In this document: one piece after another, positions 52,563 to 61,352 of the stretch
How positions within the stretch are numbered: position 1 is the stretch's first letter
Layout of the letters: the number at the start of each line of letters is the position of its first letter
Origin: UBA2336 sp964419145
Lineage (GTDB): Bacteria; Bacteroidota; Bacteroidia; Cytophagales; Cyclobacteriaceae
Reading direction: 5' to 3'
Length of the DNA stretch: 64,000 bases
NCBI GenBank assembly: GCA_964419145.1
Contig: CAYQOM010000001.1
Span: 248,001 to 312,000, forward strand
Notes under the pieces: model-generated
What the model saw: only the letters and a program-made list of their open reading frames with translations
The model's database searches: none
Told to the model about the DNA's origin: nothing
Made by a program: the position numbers and the translations under genes

Positions 52563-54074
52563 ATGTCAAATCCTTTGTTTTCCCGAAAACCCATGTCGGT
52601 GCTGATGGAAGAATCAGGCTCGAGCCATGGTTTAAAACGGACCCTCGGAAAATTTAACCTCATTGCACTGGGTGTTGGTGCCATTATCGGTGCCGGTATT
52701 TTCGTGCTTACCGGTCAGGCCGCGGCCGTCTATGCAGGTCCGGCCGTTACCCTTTCTTTTATTGTCTCTGCATTGGCCTGTGCATTTGCCGGATTGTGCT
52801 ATGCCGAGTTTGCCGCCATGATTCCCATTGCCGGCAGTGCGTACACCTATGCATACGCTACTATGGGCCGCGGAGTGGCGTGGGTTATTGGTTGGGCATT
52901 AATATTAGAGTACCTCTTTGCCGGATCAACCGTTGCTGTTGGTTGGTCGGGCTATGTAGTAAGTTTTTTGGATAAGAACTTAGGCATTTCGTTGCCGCCC
53001 GAATTAGTGGCAGCAACCGGAACACGATTGATTCAAACTCCGGATGGATGGGAAGCTTACTCACCAGAATTGGCCAGCTCACTTCAAACAAAAGGAATTC
53101 TTGTGGATTCACTTCCACAAGTAACTACCTGGATGAACTTGCCGGCCATGCTGATTGTGTTTTTAGTAACGATATTATTGGTGCGTGGTATTAAAGAATC
53201 GGCAACCTTCAACAACATTGTGGTGGCTATTAAACTTACCGTAATCTTATTGTTTGTTGCATTCGGATGGGGCTTTATCAATTCTGATAACTGGGTTCCG
53301 TTTATTCCAGATAACACCGGCAGCTTTGGCGACTTCGGTATCTCAGGAATTTTCAGAGCATCCGCAGTAATCTTCTTTGCATACATTGGTTTTGATGCCG
53401 TCTCTACTGCAGCGCAGGAAGCAAAGAATCCGCAGAAGGATATGCCTTGGGGAATTTTAGGATCACTGCTGGTATGTACGGTTGTTTATATTCTGGTTGC
53501 ACTTGTGATGACGGGTATTGCCAATTATACCGAACTGAACACTGCTGCTCCCATTGCCGTTGCGATCGACAAGGCTGGTGAAGGATTAAGTTGGTTAAGT
53601 CCGTTTATTAAGATTGGCGCCATTGCCGGTCTTACTTCCGTTATTCTCGTTATGCTGATGGGTCAAACCCGTATCTTTTATTCCATGGCAAACGATGGCT
53701 TGTTCTTTAAGTCTTTTTCAAACATTCATTCAAAATTCGGAACGCCTATTACTTCAACCATCATCACCGGATCGGTGGCGATGATTGCTTCGGGATTGTT
53801 GCCCATTGGAGTACTTGGTGAATTGGTTTCCATCGGAACGTTGTTGGCGTTTATCCTCGTTTGTGTGGGTGTGTTGATCCTCCGCTACAAAGAACCTAAT
53901 TTGGTGCGTCCGTTCAAGACTCCGCTGTTTCCGGTTGTTCCTATTTTAGGTATCGTTTGTTGTGGGGGCGTAATGGCCTTCCTCAATCCGTTAACCTTTC
54001 TTATTGCATTAGGCTGGTTGGTGATTGGTGCGTTTATCTACTTCCTGTACGGAAGATTCCATGCACGATATTAA
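52563..54074 (+). CDS. APC family amino acid permease
   Basis: 503 residues with 12 membrane helices. The APC start motif GVGAIIGAGIFVLTGQAAA is in helix 1, FVSALACAFAGLCYAE-like sequence in helix 2-3, then FFAYIGFDAVSTAAQEAKNPQKD in the helix 6-7 loop, by position ~275-298. The layout is that of the cationic amino acid transporter-like (CAT/YfnA) branch. An extended loop at residues ~150-200 lies between helices 4 and 5. It is likely a proton-coupled importer; the substrate is not determined by sequence. A strong terminator follows. Confidence 0.92.
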   Translation: MSNPLFSRKPMSVLMEESGSSHGLKRTLGKFNLIALGVGAIIGAGIFVLTGQAAAVYAGPAVTLSFIVSALACAFAGLCYAEFAAMIPIAGSAYTYAYATMGRGVAWVIGWALILEYLFAGSTVAVGWSGYVVSFLDKNLGISLPPELVAATGTRLIQTPDGWEAYSPELASSLQTKGILVDSLPQVTTWMNLPAMLIVFLVTILLVRGIKESATFNNIVVAIKLTVILLFVAFGWGFINSDNWVPFIPDNTGSFGDFGISGIFRASAVIFFAYIGFDAVSTAAQEAKNPQKDMPWGILGSLLVCTVVYILVALVMTGIANYTELNTAAPIAVAIDKAGEGLSWLSPFIKIGAIAGLTSVILVMLMGQTRIFYSMANDGLFFKSFSNIHSKFGTPITSTIITGSVAMIASGLLPIGVLGELVSIGTLLAFILVCVGVLILRYKEPNLVRPFKTPLFPVVPILGIVCCGGVMAFLNPLTFLIALGWLVIGAFIYFLYGRFHARY

Positions 54075-54097
54075 ATTCAGTCTACTCAGAAAAACAA

Positions 54098-54127
54098 AAT
54101 GCCGGAACAGATACCGGCATTTTTTTA
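54098..54127. terminator. Terminator between the amino acid permease and the FtsX-type permease (both sides)
   Basis: Stem AAATGCCGG (54097-54105) / CCGGCATTT (54114-54122) with an eight-base loop and a T-run to 54126. On the opposite strand an A-rich flank also gives a T-run, so it may serve both convergent genes. Confidence 0.85.
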
Positions 54128-54148
54128 TTTCATCCCTTCAATAAAATA

Positions 54149-56557
54149 TTATTCATACCTCAATGACTTTGCCGGATTAATGCGCGCTGTACGCAGCGCC
54201 TGAAACACCACACATAACAACGCTACCATCAGCGAAAGCGCACCGGCTGCTATAAAAATCCACACACTCAACTCAACCCGAAACGCAAATCCCTGCAACC
54301 ACTGCGAAGCAAAATACCAAGCCGGGAAAATGGCCAACACCAACGCAATCAACACCAGCTTAGTAAACTCTTTCGAGAGCAGGTTGACCAAACTGAATTC
54401 CGATGCACCCAACACTTTGCGAATGCCCAACTCTTTGGTTCTCTTCTCGGCCGTAAAGGCAGCCAATCCAATCAATCCAAGCGAGGCAATTAAAATGGCC
54501 AGTACGGTGAATGTAGTGAACAAATTTCCCAAGCGTTGCTCACTGCGGAATAATGCATCAAAATCCTGATCAAGGAAAGAATATTCAAACGGTTCATTGC
54601 CGGCATATTGCTTCCATAAATTTTCTACCGTAGCAACAGTTTCCTGAGGATTACCATTAATCCGCACAGTAAGGTAATTGGCCGTTTCTGTATTCAAAAA
54701 CATGGCTATCGGGCGAACATTGTTGCGCAATGTTTCGAAGTGGAAATCCTTCACCACACCAATAATCCGGTACGGTACACGTCCACCCCGATTGAATCCA
54801 TACAAATCCTTACCAACCGCTTCCTTCCAACCCAGCTCATTCATGAGGGCCTCATTGATTACAATCGAAGCCGTGTCAGCAGGAAAATCTCTTGAAAAAT
54901 ACCTTCCCTCCACCAGGGAAAAGCCCATTGTTTCTACCTGATCGTAATCGGCAAAATACCGAACCACCAGATGATCTTCCTCTGAACCTTCAATGCGGAA
55001 TGGACTGGCGCCCTCAGTATTTACCGAAGGAACAGAATTGGTATAGCTGGCCGCCACAACACCACTTTGTGTAGCGATAGCCTGCTTCAGCGGCTGCGCA
55101 TTTGAACGCAGCTGACCTGTATTCGATAGCACCAGTACATTGTCACGGTTTAGTCCCAGATTTTTATTCTGTACATACTGCATCTGTTGAAAGATTACAG
55201 TAGTAGCGATAATCAAAACAATTGAAACCGTGAACTGAAAAACAACTAGTCCGCTGCGGATGGACCCACCCTTCATGCCTTCACGCACTTTTCCTTTCAA
55301 TACTTCCGTTACCCGGAACGAAGTGAGGTAAAATGCAGGATAACTTCCGGCCACCAAGCCCACAACCAAAATCACCACCAGCAACATAATCAACAATTCA
55401 GTGCTCAACAGACTTTCAAAAAGAAGTTCCTTGCCGGCCAGTGTGTTGAAAAACGGAAGTAGTGCGTACACCGCACCCAGTGCCAATGTTGCGGCAATTA
55501 AACTGAACAGAAATGATTCGGCTAAAAACTGTGTGATCAGGTGACTGCTCAATGAGCCCAATGTTTTACGTAAGCCAACTTCCTTCGCGCGACCGGCTGA
55601 ACGGGCCGTGGCCAGGTTCATGAAGTTGATACAGGCGATGATCAGAATGAAAACAGCAATCACGGAAAATAAATACACATACTGAATGTCGCCTTGTGGT
55701 TCAATCTCTGCTTGGTAATTGGAATGCAAATGAATATCCGTTAACGGAATAAGGGTATAGCCAAACTTGCTGCCTTGTTGCTTGAATTGCTCCAGCGACA
55801 TGCCCATAAAACGCTCCACCTCCGGACCAATGTATTTGATCGTAAGTGCGTCTATCTTTTCTTTCACCACGACAGGTGAAGCATCCTTGTGTATTTTAAA
55901 GTACGTAGCAATGTAATTGTTCATCCAGATGGGATCCTGGAAGGTTGGCGCTGAAACACCCGAAAGAATTACCTCGAACCCAAAGTGTGCATTGGTGGGT
56001 GGATTTTGAGCGATGCCCGTCACCACATAGGTAGTAGTATCATTGCCCACCGTGAGAAGTTTACCCAACGCCTTCTCCTCTCCAAAAAATTTTTTTGCCG
56101 TGCGTTCGGTCAGTACTAACGTATTAGGCTCACGTAAAGCCGTTTGGGGGTTACCTTCCAGTAATGGAAAGCTGAAGAATGTAAAGAAGTTAGAATCCGC
56201 CAAAAATGCTTTTTCCTGCGTGAACGCGTTCTCGCCATACTTCATCACCACGCCATTGTTCTGCGCTACACGCACAACACTTTCCACCTCCGGCACTTCG
56301 TTGATGAGTGCACCGGCCATGGGCGGGCACGAAACAGCAACGGCAATTTCCTGGGCCGAAAGTTTGGCATCGAGGTTTACGCGGTAAATCAGGTCGGCAT
56401 CGGGATGAAACCGGTCGTAACTCAGTTCATCCTTCACGTACAGGGTTATAAACAGGCAGGAAGCAATGCCCACCGTTAACCCCAACACATTCAAAAACGC
56501 GTAAAAACGCTGGCGGCTGATGTTGCGAAACGCAACCAGTAAGTAGTTTTTTAGCAT
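54149..56557 (-). CDS. ABC transporter permease, FtsX/MacB type (MacB-like periplasmic core)
   Basis: 802 residues from ATG 56557 (MLKNYLLVAFRNISRQRFY); an earlier frame from 56632 is rejected because the family start is this MLKNY.RNI sequence. Organisation: helix 1 near residue 25, MacB-like periplasmic domain, FtsX domain 1 (helices near residues ~290-430), a second periplasmic domain after the VFQFTVSIVLIIATTVIF helix, and FtsX domain 2 near the end (ASLGLIGLAAFTAEKRTKELGIRK). Such 800-residue double-FtsX permeases are abundant in Cytophagales. No cognate ATPase is next to it. Confidence 0.9.
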   Translation of the reverse strand: MLKNYLLVAFRNISRQRFYAFLNVLGLTVGIASCLFITLYVKDELSYDRFHPDADLIYRVNLDAKLSAQEIAVAVSCPPMAGALINEVPEVESVVRVAQNNGVVMKYGENAFTQEKAFLADSNFFTFFSFPLLEGNPQTALREPNTLVLTERTAKKFFGEEKALGKLLTVGNDTTTYVVTGIAQNPPTNAHFGFEVILSGVSAPTFQDPIWMNNYIATYFKIHKDASPVVVKEKIDALTIKYIGPEVERFMGMSLEQFKQQGSKFGYTLIPLTDIHLHSNYQAEIEPQGDIQYVYLFSVIAVFILIIACINFMNLATARSAGRAKEVGLRKTLGSLSSHLITQFLAESFLFSLIAATLALGAVYALLPFFNTLAGKELLFESLLSTELLIMLLVVILVVGLVAGSYPAFYLTSFRVTEVLKGKVREGMKGGSIRSGLVVFQFTVSIVLIIATTVIFQQMQYVQNKNLGLNRDNVLVLSNTGQLRSNAQPLKQAIATQSGVVAASYTNSVPSVNTEGASPFRIEGSEEDHLVVRYFADYDQVETMGFSLVEGRYFSRDFPADTASIVINEALMNELGWKEAVGKDLYGFNRGGRVPYRIIGVVKDFHFETLRNNVRPIAMFLNTETANYLTVRINGNPQETVATVENLWKQYAGNEPFEYSFLDQDFDALFRSEQRLGNLFTTFTVLAILIASLGLIGLAAFTAEKRTKELGIRKVLGASEFSLVNLLSKEFTKLVLIALVLAIFPAWYFASQWLQGFAFRVELSVWIFIAAGALSLMVALLCVVFQALRTARINPAKSLRYE

Positions 56558-56647
56558 AAGGATTGGGTTTCCCTTACGGGTTATAGGCTCTGAAACGAAG
56601 GTTTGGGGATAAGGTTTCGGGGAGCCGTACACTCATAGTGTTTAGTA

Positions 56648-56664
56648 CCGCAGAGTCTCTGCGG
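56648..56664. repeat. Short perfect inverted repeat
   Basis: CCGCAGA-GTC-TCTGCGG, with 7-bp arms, in the 231-base gap between the FtsX-type gene and the orphan lipoprotein. It could be a repeat remnant. No other element is seen in this gap apart from the promoter motif at 56758. Confidence 0.4.
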
Positions 56665-56757
56665 AGATTCTACAGGAAAAATATTTCAACGCTTCCACAT
56701 ATATTTTTACGCACACTCTTTTGGTAAAAAAATTATTTAACTGAGTGCCCTAAGACT

Positions 56758-56765
56758 TACCTTTG
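56758..56765 (+). promoter_or_regulatory. Candidate -7 element for the orphan lipoprotein gene
   Basis: TACCTTTG fits TAnnTTTG, 23 bases before the ATG at 56789. A TTTA at 56736-56739 (18-base spacing) is a poor -33 match. Confidence 0.4.
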
Positions 56766-56788
56766 TATTGATCAAATACTGTCTCAAC

Positions 56789-57349
56789 ATGGGAGTAAAA
56801 TTTTTAAATACCCTACTGATAATCGCGTTTCTGTTCCAGTTAATCTCGTGTAGTAAAGATGATGTCAAGGTCAAGAATCAGATTACTGTAGGAAATAAAA
56901 TCTATCCATTAGCAAAAGGGTACATCTTTAAAGCTGGTGGACCGATGTATAATGATGAAAATGAATATCTAGGTCAAATCTATAATATCTATTTAACAAG
57001 TGACGATGTTATCTATAACGATAATTATTCCTTCAGCCACAGCGGTGACGATGAGTTTCTCAGCATATCATTCTTGTCGTCTAAGGAAAATGAAATTGAT
57101 GAGGGCAACTATATTTTCATGGATACAGACTATATAAGTAATTGCATTACTAACACACAAATTTATCTATACTGGAATTTTAATTCCGGAGTTAATCACG
57201 GAACGTTCTGGAACGCAACTAGCGGGGAGGCACATGTTGAGAAACTTGAATCAGGATACAAAATTAGTTTTTGGTTTACGCTTATCAGTGGCAGTACCCA
57301 CGAAAAATGTCACGGAACATTTATTGGGCCTTATTATCCGTATCCTTAA
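56789..57349 (+). CDS. Unknown lipoprotein
   Basis: 186 residues from ATG 56789 (MGVKFLNTLLIIAFLFQLISCSK), giving a lipoprotein signal with lipobox LISC. A TTG seven codons upstream is less likely. The mature part is Asn/Asp/Tyr/Ser-rich with beta-strand character (YLGQIYNIYLTSDDVIY, HVEKLESGYKISFWFTLI), like a small beta-sandwich. Two or three cysteines are in the mature part. No homologue is recognised. AT-rich composition and isolation between two housekeeping blocks suggest a mobile accessory gene. It ends 18 bases before the convergent ccmF. Confidence 0.65.
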   Translation: MGVKFLNTLLIIAFLFQLISCSKDDVKVKNQITVGNKIYPLAKGYIFKAGGPMYNDENEYLGQIYNIYLTSDDVIYNDNYSFSHSGDDEFLSISFLSSKENEIDEGNYIFMDTDYISNCITNTQIYLYWNFNSGVNHGTFWNATSGEAHVEKLESGYKISFWFTLISGSTHEKCHGTFIGPYYPYP

Positions 57350-57367
57350 ATAATGATAAATGAAGGC

Positions 57368-59905
57368 CTACTCTAACCCCTTTGCCTTCATCAACGAAAA
57401 CTCGCGGAACCTGCGCACCATGGCAATGCCAAAGCCGACCATGAGTACCAGCGTGCCCAGCCACAAAATATTTACCCACGGTTTTTCCATGGCTTTGATC
57501 ACCACCCAATCTTTCTGACGGGTTTGGATGTTGAGGGTTAACTCGTCAGTTTGCGGATGTACATTCAGTAAAGAAATTTTCAATCCGAGTTCCGGAACAA
57601 TGCCCGGTATAATGCCTCCACGCGATTGTGTGCCGATAATCAATACCGGGTCAGCAATGTAATCCTGTCGCTCCCCGCGCACGAGAATTTTTGCTTTTAT
57701 CGCCACAAACGATGAATCCAACGGCTGCCCGCTGATTTCGAATACACGGGTTAAATCCTCAATCGTGGCGACATAGTCGTTGGCAAAAAATTGTGCGGAG
57801 CGCTTAATGCGCAACTCCTCCGCTTCACTCCAGTCTTCTTTCGCTTCCTCCGTCATGGGTGCGGAAACGTGGGTGTATAGATCAAGGGTGGCTTTTCGGT
57901 TTACATCGGGTGAGGCCATGTTACCGAAACGCGGATTGGCCTGCAGACGTGGATATTGAACAAACGCTACCTTGCCGTTCTTTCGGAATTCAATTTCATA
58001 AAAGGTGTTCTCCGGAAAAATTTCAAAGCGCTCGCCTTTCGCATACAGTTTCTTTCCTTCAAACTCAATGTCATTTTTGGCAACAACCACAAACGGATCA
58101 TCGGTATATTCGATGTCGGATTTTTTTACATAACCACTTTTGTGTCGCGGTTCAATGCGTTCGCCCAGGTACTCAATTTCATAACCGGCCATTTCGCGTG
58201 GCTCGTGTACAAACAACAGCAGGTTTTCGCGGTTGAACTCTTCACTTAACTGACGCGAAATCAACATGCCCGTATTGTTGAGTGATACCACGGTAGAGTA
58301 TCCGGATGAAAATAAAATGCCCACCAGCATCAACCCCACACCAATGTGCGCCACTGCACCACCGGAAAGTCCGGGGCTGGATTTTAAAACGGAAAATAAA
58401 ATCTTTGCATTCGAAATAACCGTGAACAATCCGGAGAATAACAACAACGCATAACCGATGTTGCGCACACTGCTCACGTTAATGATAACCATGGTGGCCA
58501 GCAAGGCAATGGTGAACGGAAGAAACAACTGGTTCTTCAATTCCTTTTTATCGATTTTCTTCCACCAGAAAAATTGACCAATAGCGGAGAGGATACCAAT
58601 CGCGATAGCAAACCAAAGTTGAAATTTAGAAAAGTACGTTACCTGATCACCAGGCAGTGCCATGTTTAACGACCCACCAAAAGCGGCACTGATTTGATTG
58701 AAAACCGGATAGGAAGTGGGATAGAGTACCTGTAAGCCCATTAAGCACAACACGGTTGCGCCAATGAAAATCCAGAACTCGCGCGAGTACGTAGAAGTCT
58801 CTTTTTGCGTTGATGGAATTTCTCTCCAACGGATAACCATGAATACGATTGACACGATCAGAAAGAAGAACAGGTAAAGCAACAACTGTCCGGAAAGTCC
58901 GAGGTCGGTAAATGAGTGTACCGATGCTTCCCCCAACACACCTGAGCGTGTTAAGAATGTAGAATACAAAATGAGAATGAACACCGACACCACCAGAATC
59001 ATCGAAATCTTCAACGCGGTTTCACTATTCTTGTAGGTAATCATGGTGTGGATGGAGGCGATCAAAATCAACCACGGTACGTACACGGCATTTTCGACCG
59101 GATCCCAGTTCCAGTATCCGCCAAAGTTCAAGGTTTCATACGCCCAGTAGCCACCCATTAAAATTCCAAGACCTAATATCGCTCCGGCAAAAATCGACCA
59201 CGGCAATGCAGGACGCACCCATTCGCGGTAGCGCTTCAACCAAAGCCCTGCAATACAAAATGAAAACGGAACAAGCGTTGCGGCAAAACCTAAAAACAAG
59301 GTTGGCGGGTGAATCACCATCCAGTAATTCTGCAACAACGGATTTAAGCCGGCACCATCTTGTGGAATGAAATCGGGTTGCACCGTAAAGATCGGATCGG
59401 GCATGGCATCGCGCAGCAAAATGAAAGGCGAACTGCCGATTTTCAATTCAAGTCCGGGAATTACAATGCCCAGAATCATAGAAGTAAGAAAGCTTTGAAC
59501 GGCTGCGAATACCGTCATCACAGGACCTTCCCAGAATTTATTAGTAAGAATGATAACAATACCCAGCACCGCATGCCAGAACATCCACAGCAAGAAGCTT
59601 CCTTCCTGTCCGTTCCAGAACGTTGAAATCAAATAATGCGCTGGAAGTTTTTTATCGGAGTGGCTGTACGCATAGTAATATTCGAAGTAGTGATTTTTGA
59701 TGATGATGAATAACGTTACTACGATACCGAGAACAGCCAGTGCATGTACATAGAAACCGATTCTGCCATTTAACAACCAGCCTGCCTTGCGATCGAGATC
59801 TTCAGTAACGGTGGCTTTGAAATAAGAAAAGAAAGCCACGAGTGCGGCCACAAATGAAACAATGACAAAAAAATGACCAAGGTTACCGATAAAGTAATGC
59901 ACCAT
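57368..59905 (-). CDS. ccmF: Cytochrome c biogenesis heme lyase CcmF/CcsA-type protein
   Basis: 845 residues with about 15 membrane helices. Family motifs: WNGQEGSFLLW near residue 94, the tryptophan-rich heme site GGYWNWDPVENAVYVPW (a WWD-like motif) near residue 259, and FLTRSGVLGEASVHSF. The C-terminal third (residues ~560-800) is a large periplasmic domain of beta strands (FEIFPENTFYEIEF), followed by a last helix. It moves heme from CcmE to apocytochrome c. It is the last gene of the ccm string. CcmH/CcmI partners are not in the window. Confidence 0.92.
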   Translation of the reverse strand: MVHYFIGNLGHFFVIVSFVAALVAFFSYFKATVTEDLDRKAGWLLNGRIGFYVHALAVLGIVVTLFIIIKNHYFEYYYAYSHSDKKLPAHYLISTFWNGQEGSFLLWMFWHAVLGIVIILTNKFWEGPVMTVFAAVQSFLTSMILGIVIPGLELKIGSSPFILLRDAMPDPIFTVQPDFIPQDGAGLNPLLQNYWMVIHPPTLFLGFAATLVPFSFCIAGLWLKRYREWVRPALPWSIFAGAILGLGILMGGYWAYETLNFGGYWNWDPVENAVYVPWLILIASIHTMITYKNSETALKISMILVVSVFILILYSTFLTRSGVLGEASVHSFTDLGLSGQLLLYLFFFLIVSIVFMVIRWREIPSTQKETSTYSREFWIFIGATVLCLMGLQVLYPTSYPVFNQISAAFGGSLNMALPGDQVTYFSKFQLWFAIAIGILSAIGQFFWWKKIDKKELKNQLFLPFTIALLATMVIINVSSVRNIGYALLLFSGLFTVISNAKILFSVLKSSPGLSGGAVAHIGVGLMLVGILFSSGYSTVVSLNNTGMLISRQLSEEFNRENLLLFVHEPREMAGYEIEYLGERIEPRHKSGYVKKSDIEYTDDPFVVVAKNDIEFEGKKLYAKGERFEIFPENTFYEIEFRKNGKVAFVQYPRLQANPRFGNMASPDVNRKATLDLYTHVSAPMTEEAKEDWSEAEELRIKRSAQFFANDYVATIEDLTRVFEISGQPLDSSFVAIKAKILVRGERQDYIADPVLIIGTQSRGGIIPGIVPELGLKISLLNVHPQTDELTLNIQTRQKDWVVIKAMEKPWVNILWLGTLVLMVGFGIAMVRRFREFSLMKAKGLE

Positions 59906-59936
59906 GTTGTATCAGGAAATTACGACTGAAGAAAAA

Positions 59937-60347
59937 TTAAATACCTGCATTGATGGAATTCTCCTGGTATTTGGAAGGACACTTCAGCAGTATTTTGTCT
60001 GCATAAAAAGATTCGCCCTTGTAACTGCCAATCACCACCACTTTTTCAGAACGGGTAAAATCCTGTGGCATGGGTTCGTTGTAAAACACCTGTTGTTCTT
60101 TGCCTCCTTCATCTACCATGATAAATGAAAACGAAACCTTATCTGCACCAGGTTCAATGCCGATAACGTTTCCATCGGCATCCTTCTTCAATTCTCCTAC
60201 TACGTGAATGCTTTTAGAATTACCCGTAGAGGCCAGCTGATAAGCCTCAGAAAAAGTAACGTACGTGCTGGCTTCGTTGGTTGACGATACAATAATGGCC
60301 ACTGCTACGGCTATAATAACAATAATGAAGATGTGTGATTTTTTCAT
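59937..60347 (-). CDS. ccmE: Heme chaperone CcmE, CX3Y type
   Basis: 136 residues from ATG 60347 (MKKSHIFIIVIIAVAVAIIV); an earlier frame with MGSFKRGRS is rejected because the helix begins at this Met. One membrane anchor, then an OB-fold beta domain (IHVVGELKKDADGN, FIMVDEGGKEQQVFYN, KVVVIGSYKGESFYAD). The heme attachment site is CPSKY (Cys123 to Tyr127), where E. coli has HxxxY; this CxxxY variant is known from archaea and Desulfovibrio. It receives heme from CcmC and gives it to CcmF. Confidence 0.93.
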   Translation of the reverse strand: MKKSHIFIIVIIAVAVAIIVSSTNEASTYVTFSEAYQLASTGNSKSIHVVGELKKDADGNVIGIEPGADKVSFSFIMVDEGGKEQQVFYNEPMPQDFTRSEKVVVIGSYKGESFYADKILLKCPSKYQENSINAGI

Positions 60348-60427
60348 GCTTCTCCCCCGCTTAAAACTGCCCAAAATTAACCCAAAAACCCCGTAAAGCC
60401 AGTGATTTTTGTCAACCTGAAATTGGC

Positions 60428-60640
60428 CTATTTCTGCCCGTTTTCAAGCTTTTTTACCCTGCGGTCGAGCATAAAGAGGTAGGCGATCAGTCCCGCCAGC
60501 ACAATGAGCACAATGCCCACCACCACATAAATTTTTCCTTCCGACCGCATGGTGTCGGCCATTTCTACCGGTTGTGCCTGTGCAGCAACAGCAATTGAAA
60601 CGGTAAAAAGAGTAAGGAGAAGTTTCGAAATATTTTTCAT
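60428..60640 (-). CDS. ccmD: CcmD-like small membrane protein
   Basis: 70 residues: a signal-like N-terminal helix (MKNISKLLLTLFTVSIAVAAQAQ), then one membrane helix (residues ~37-56) and a basic tail RRVKKLENGQK. CcmD binds CcmC and CcmE and helps release heme-loaded CcmE. The short length, topology and place directly after ccmC (three bases) support the call; sequence likeness alone is too low. The extra N-terminal signal-like helix is unlike E. coli CcmD. Confidence 0.7.
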   Translation of the reverse strand: MKNISKLLLTLFTVSIAVAAQAQPVEMADTMRSEGKIYVVVGIVLIVLAGLIAYLFMLDRRVKKLENGQK

Positions 60641-60643
60641 GAT

Positions 60644-61300
60644 TTATTGAATGCTTTTTTCTTCCAGCTTTTTAATGCGCACCCGAATGTTCACAATCCA
60701 CAACCCAATTAGGAACCAGGCTATCACCGCGGGGTAAAATACAAGGCGCATGCGACTATCCAAATCATAGGCATTGAAGCCTGGATTGCCACCACTGCCC
60801 GGGTGCATGCTGCTGGTAAGGCGCGGTATGATGAAGATCAACGGGATCATCGCTGCAAAGGCAAAGATGTTATACACCGCACCCAGTCGGGCGCGTTGCT
60901 CTTCATTTTCAAGCGAACCTCTTAACACAAAATACGCCAGGTATACCAGCAACGCGATGGCTGCTCCATTTTGTTTTGGATCGCCATGCCAGGGAGAACC
61001 CCACGTGTAGTTGGCCCACAACATACCGGTAATCATACCCAATACACCAAACGCGGTACCTACGTGCGCGTACGTTACCGAATAGGTGTCAAAATCAGAC
61101 AATGGATTGCGCAGGTAGCGAACAGCATGGTACACCGACATCATGTACAACAATACCATCCCAAACCACATCGGCACATGAAAATACAAGGCGCGCACGG
61201 TTTCATTCAAAATATTCAGTCGCGGCACGTCCATCAACAGTCCGGCTGTGTGCACATACACCAACAAAACAACGGCTACTATTTTTAACCAGGTCTTCAT
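60644..61300 (-). CDS. ccmC: Heme transporter/lyase CcmC
   Basis: 218 residues from ATG 61300 (MKTWLKIVAVVLLVYVHTAGLL). Six membrane helices. The heme site is WANYTWGSPWHGDPKQNG at about residues 115-132, a variant of the WGxxWxWDxRLT motif in which the last Arg and aromatic residues are changed; conserved His residues are in the YFHVPMWF and SSMHPGSG loops. It passes heme to CcmE. An in-frame longer form starting at 61396 would run through an inverted repeat and overlap ccmB, so it is rejected. Confidence 0.93.
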   Translation of the reverse strand: MKTWLKIVAVVLLVYVHTAGLLMDVPRLNILNETVRALYFHVPMWFGMVLLYMMSVYHAVRYLRNPLSDFDTYSVTYAHVGTAFGVLGMITGMLWANYTWGSPWHGDPKQNGAAIALLVYLAYFVLRGSLENEEQRARLGAVYNIFAFAAMIPLIFIIPRLTSSMHPGSGGNPGFNAYDLDSRMRLVFYPAVIAWFLIGLWIVNIRVRIKKLEEKSIQ

Positions 61301-61308
61301 TTTAAATT

Positions 61309-61349
61309 CAGTAGGCAGTAGGCAAAGGGCAATTGTAGACTGCCTACTG
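61309..61349. repeat. Perfect 11-bp inverted repeat between ccmC and ccmB
   Basis: CAGTAGGCAGT (61309-61319) and ACTGCCTACTG (61339-61349) with 19 bases between. The left arm lies in a GGCAGTAGGCAA phrase also present at the end of mazG (about 37652). There is no T-tract. It may be an mRNA stability or processing element, or a dispersed repeat. Confidence 0.55.
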
Positions 61350-61352
61350 GTT

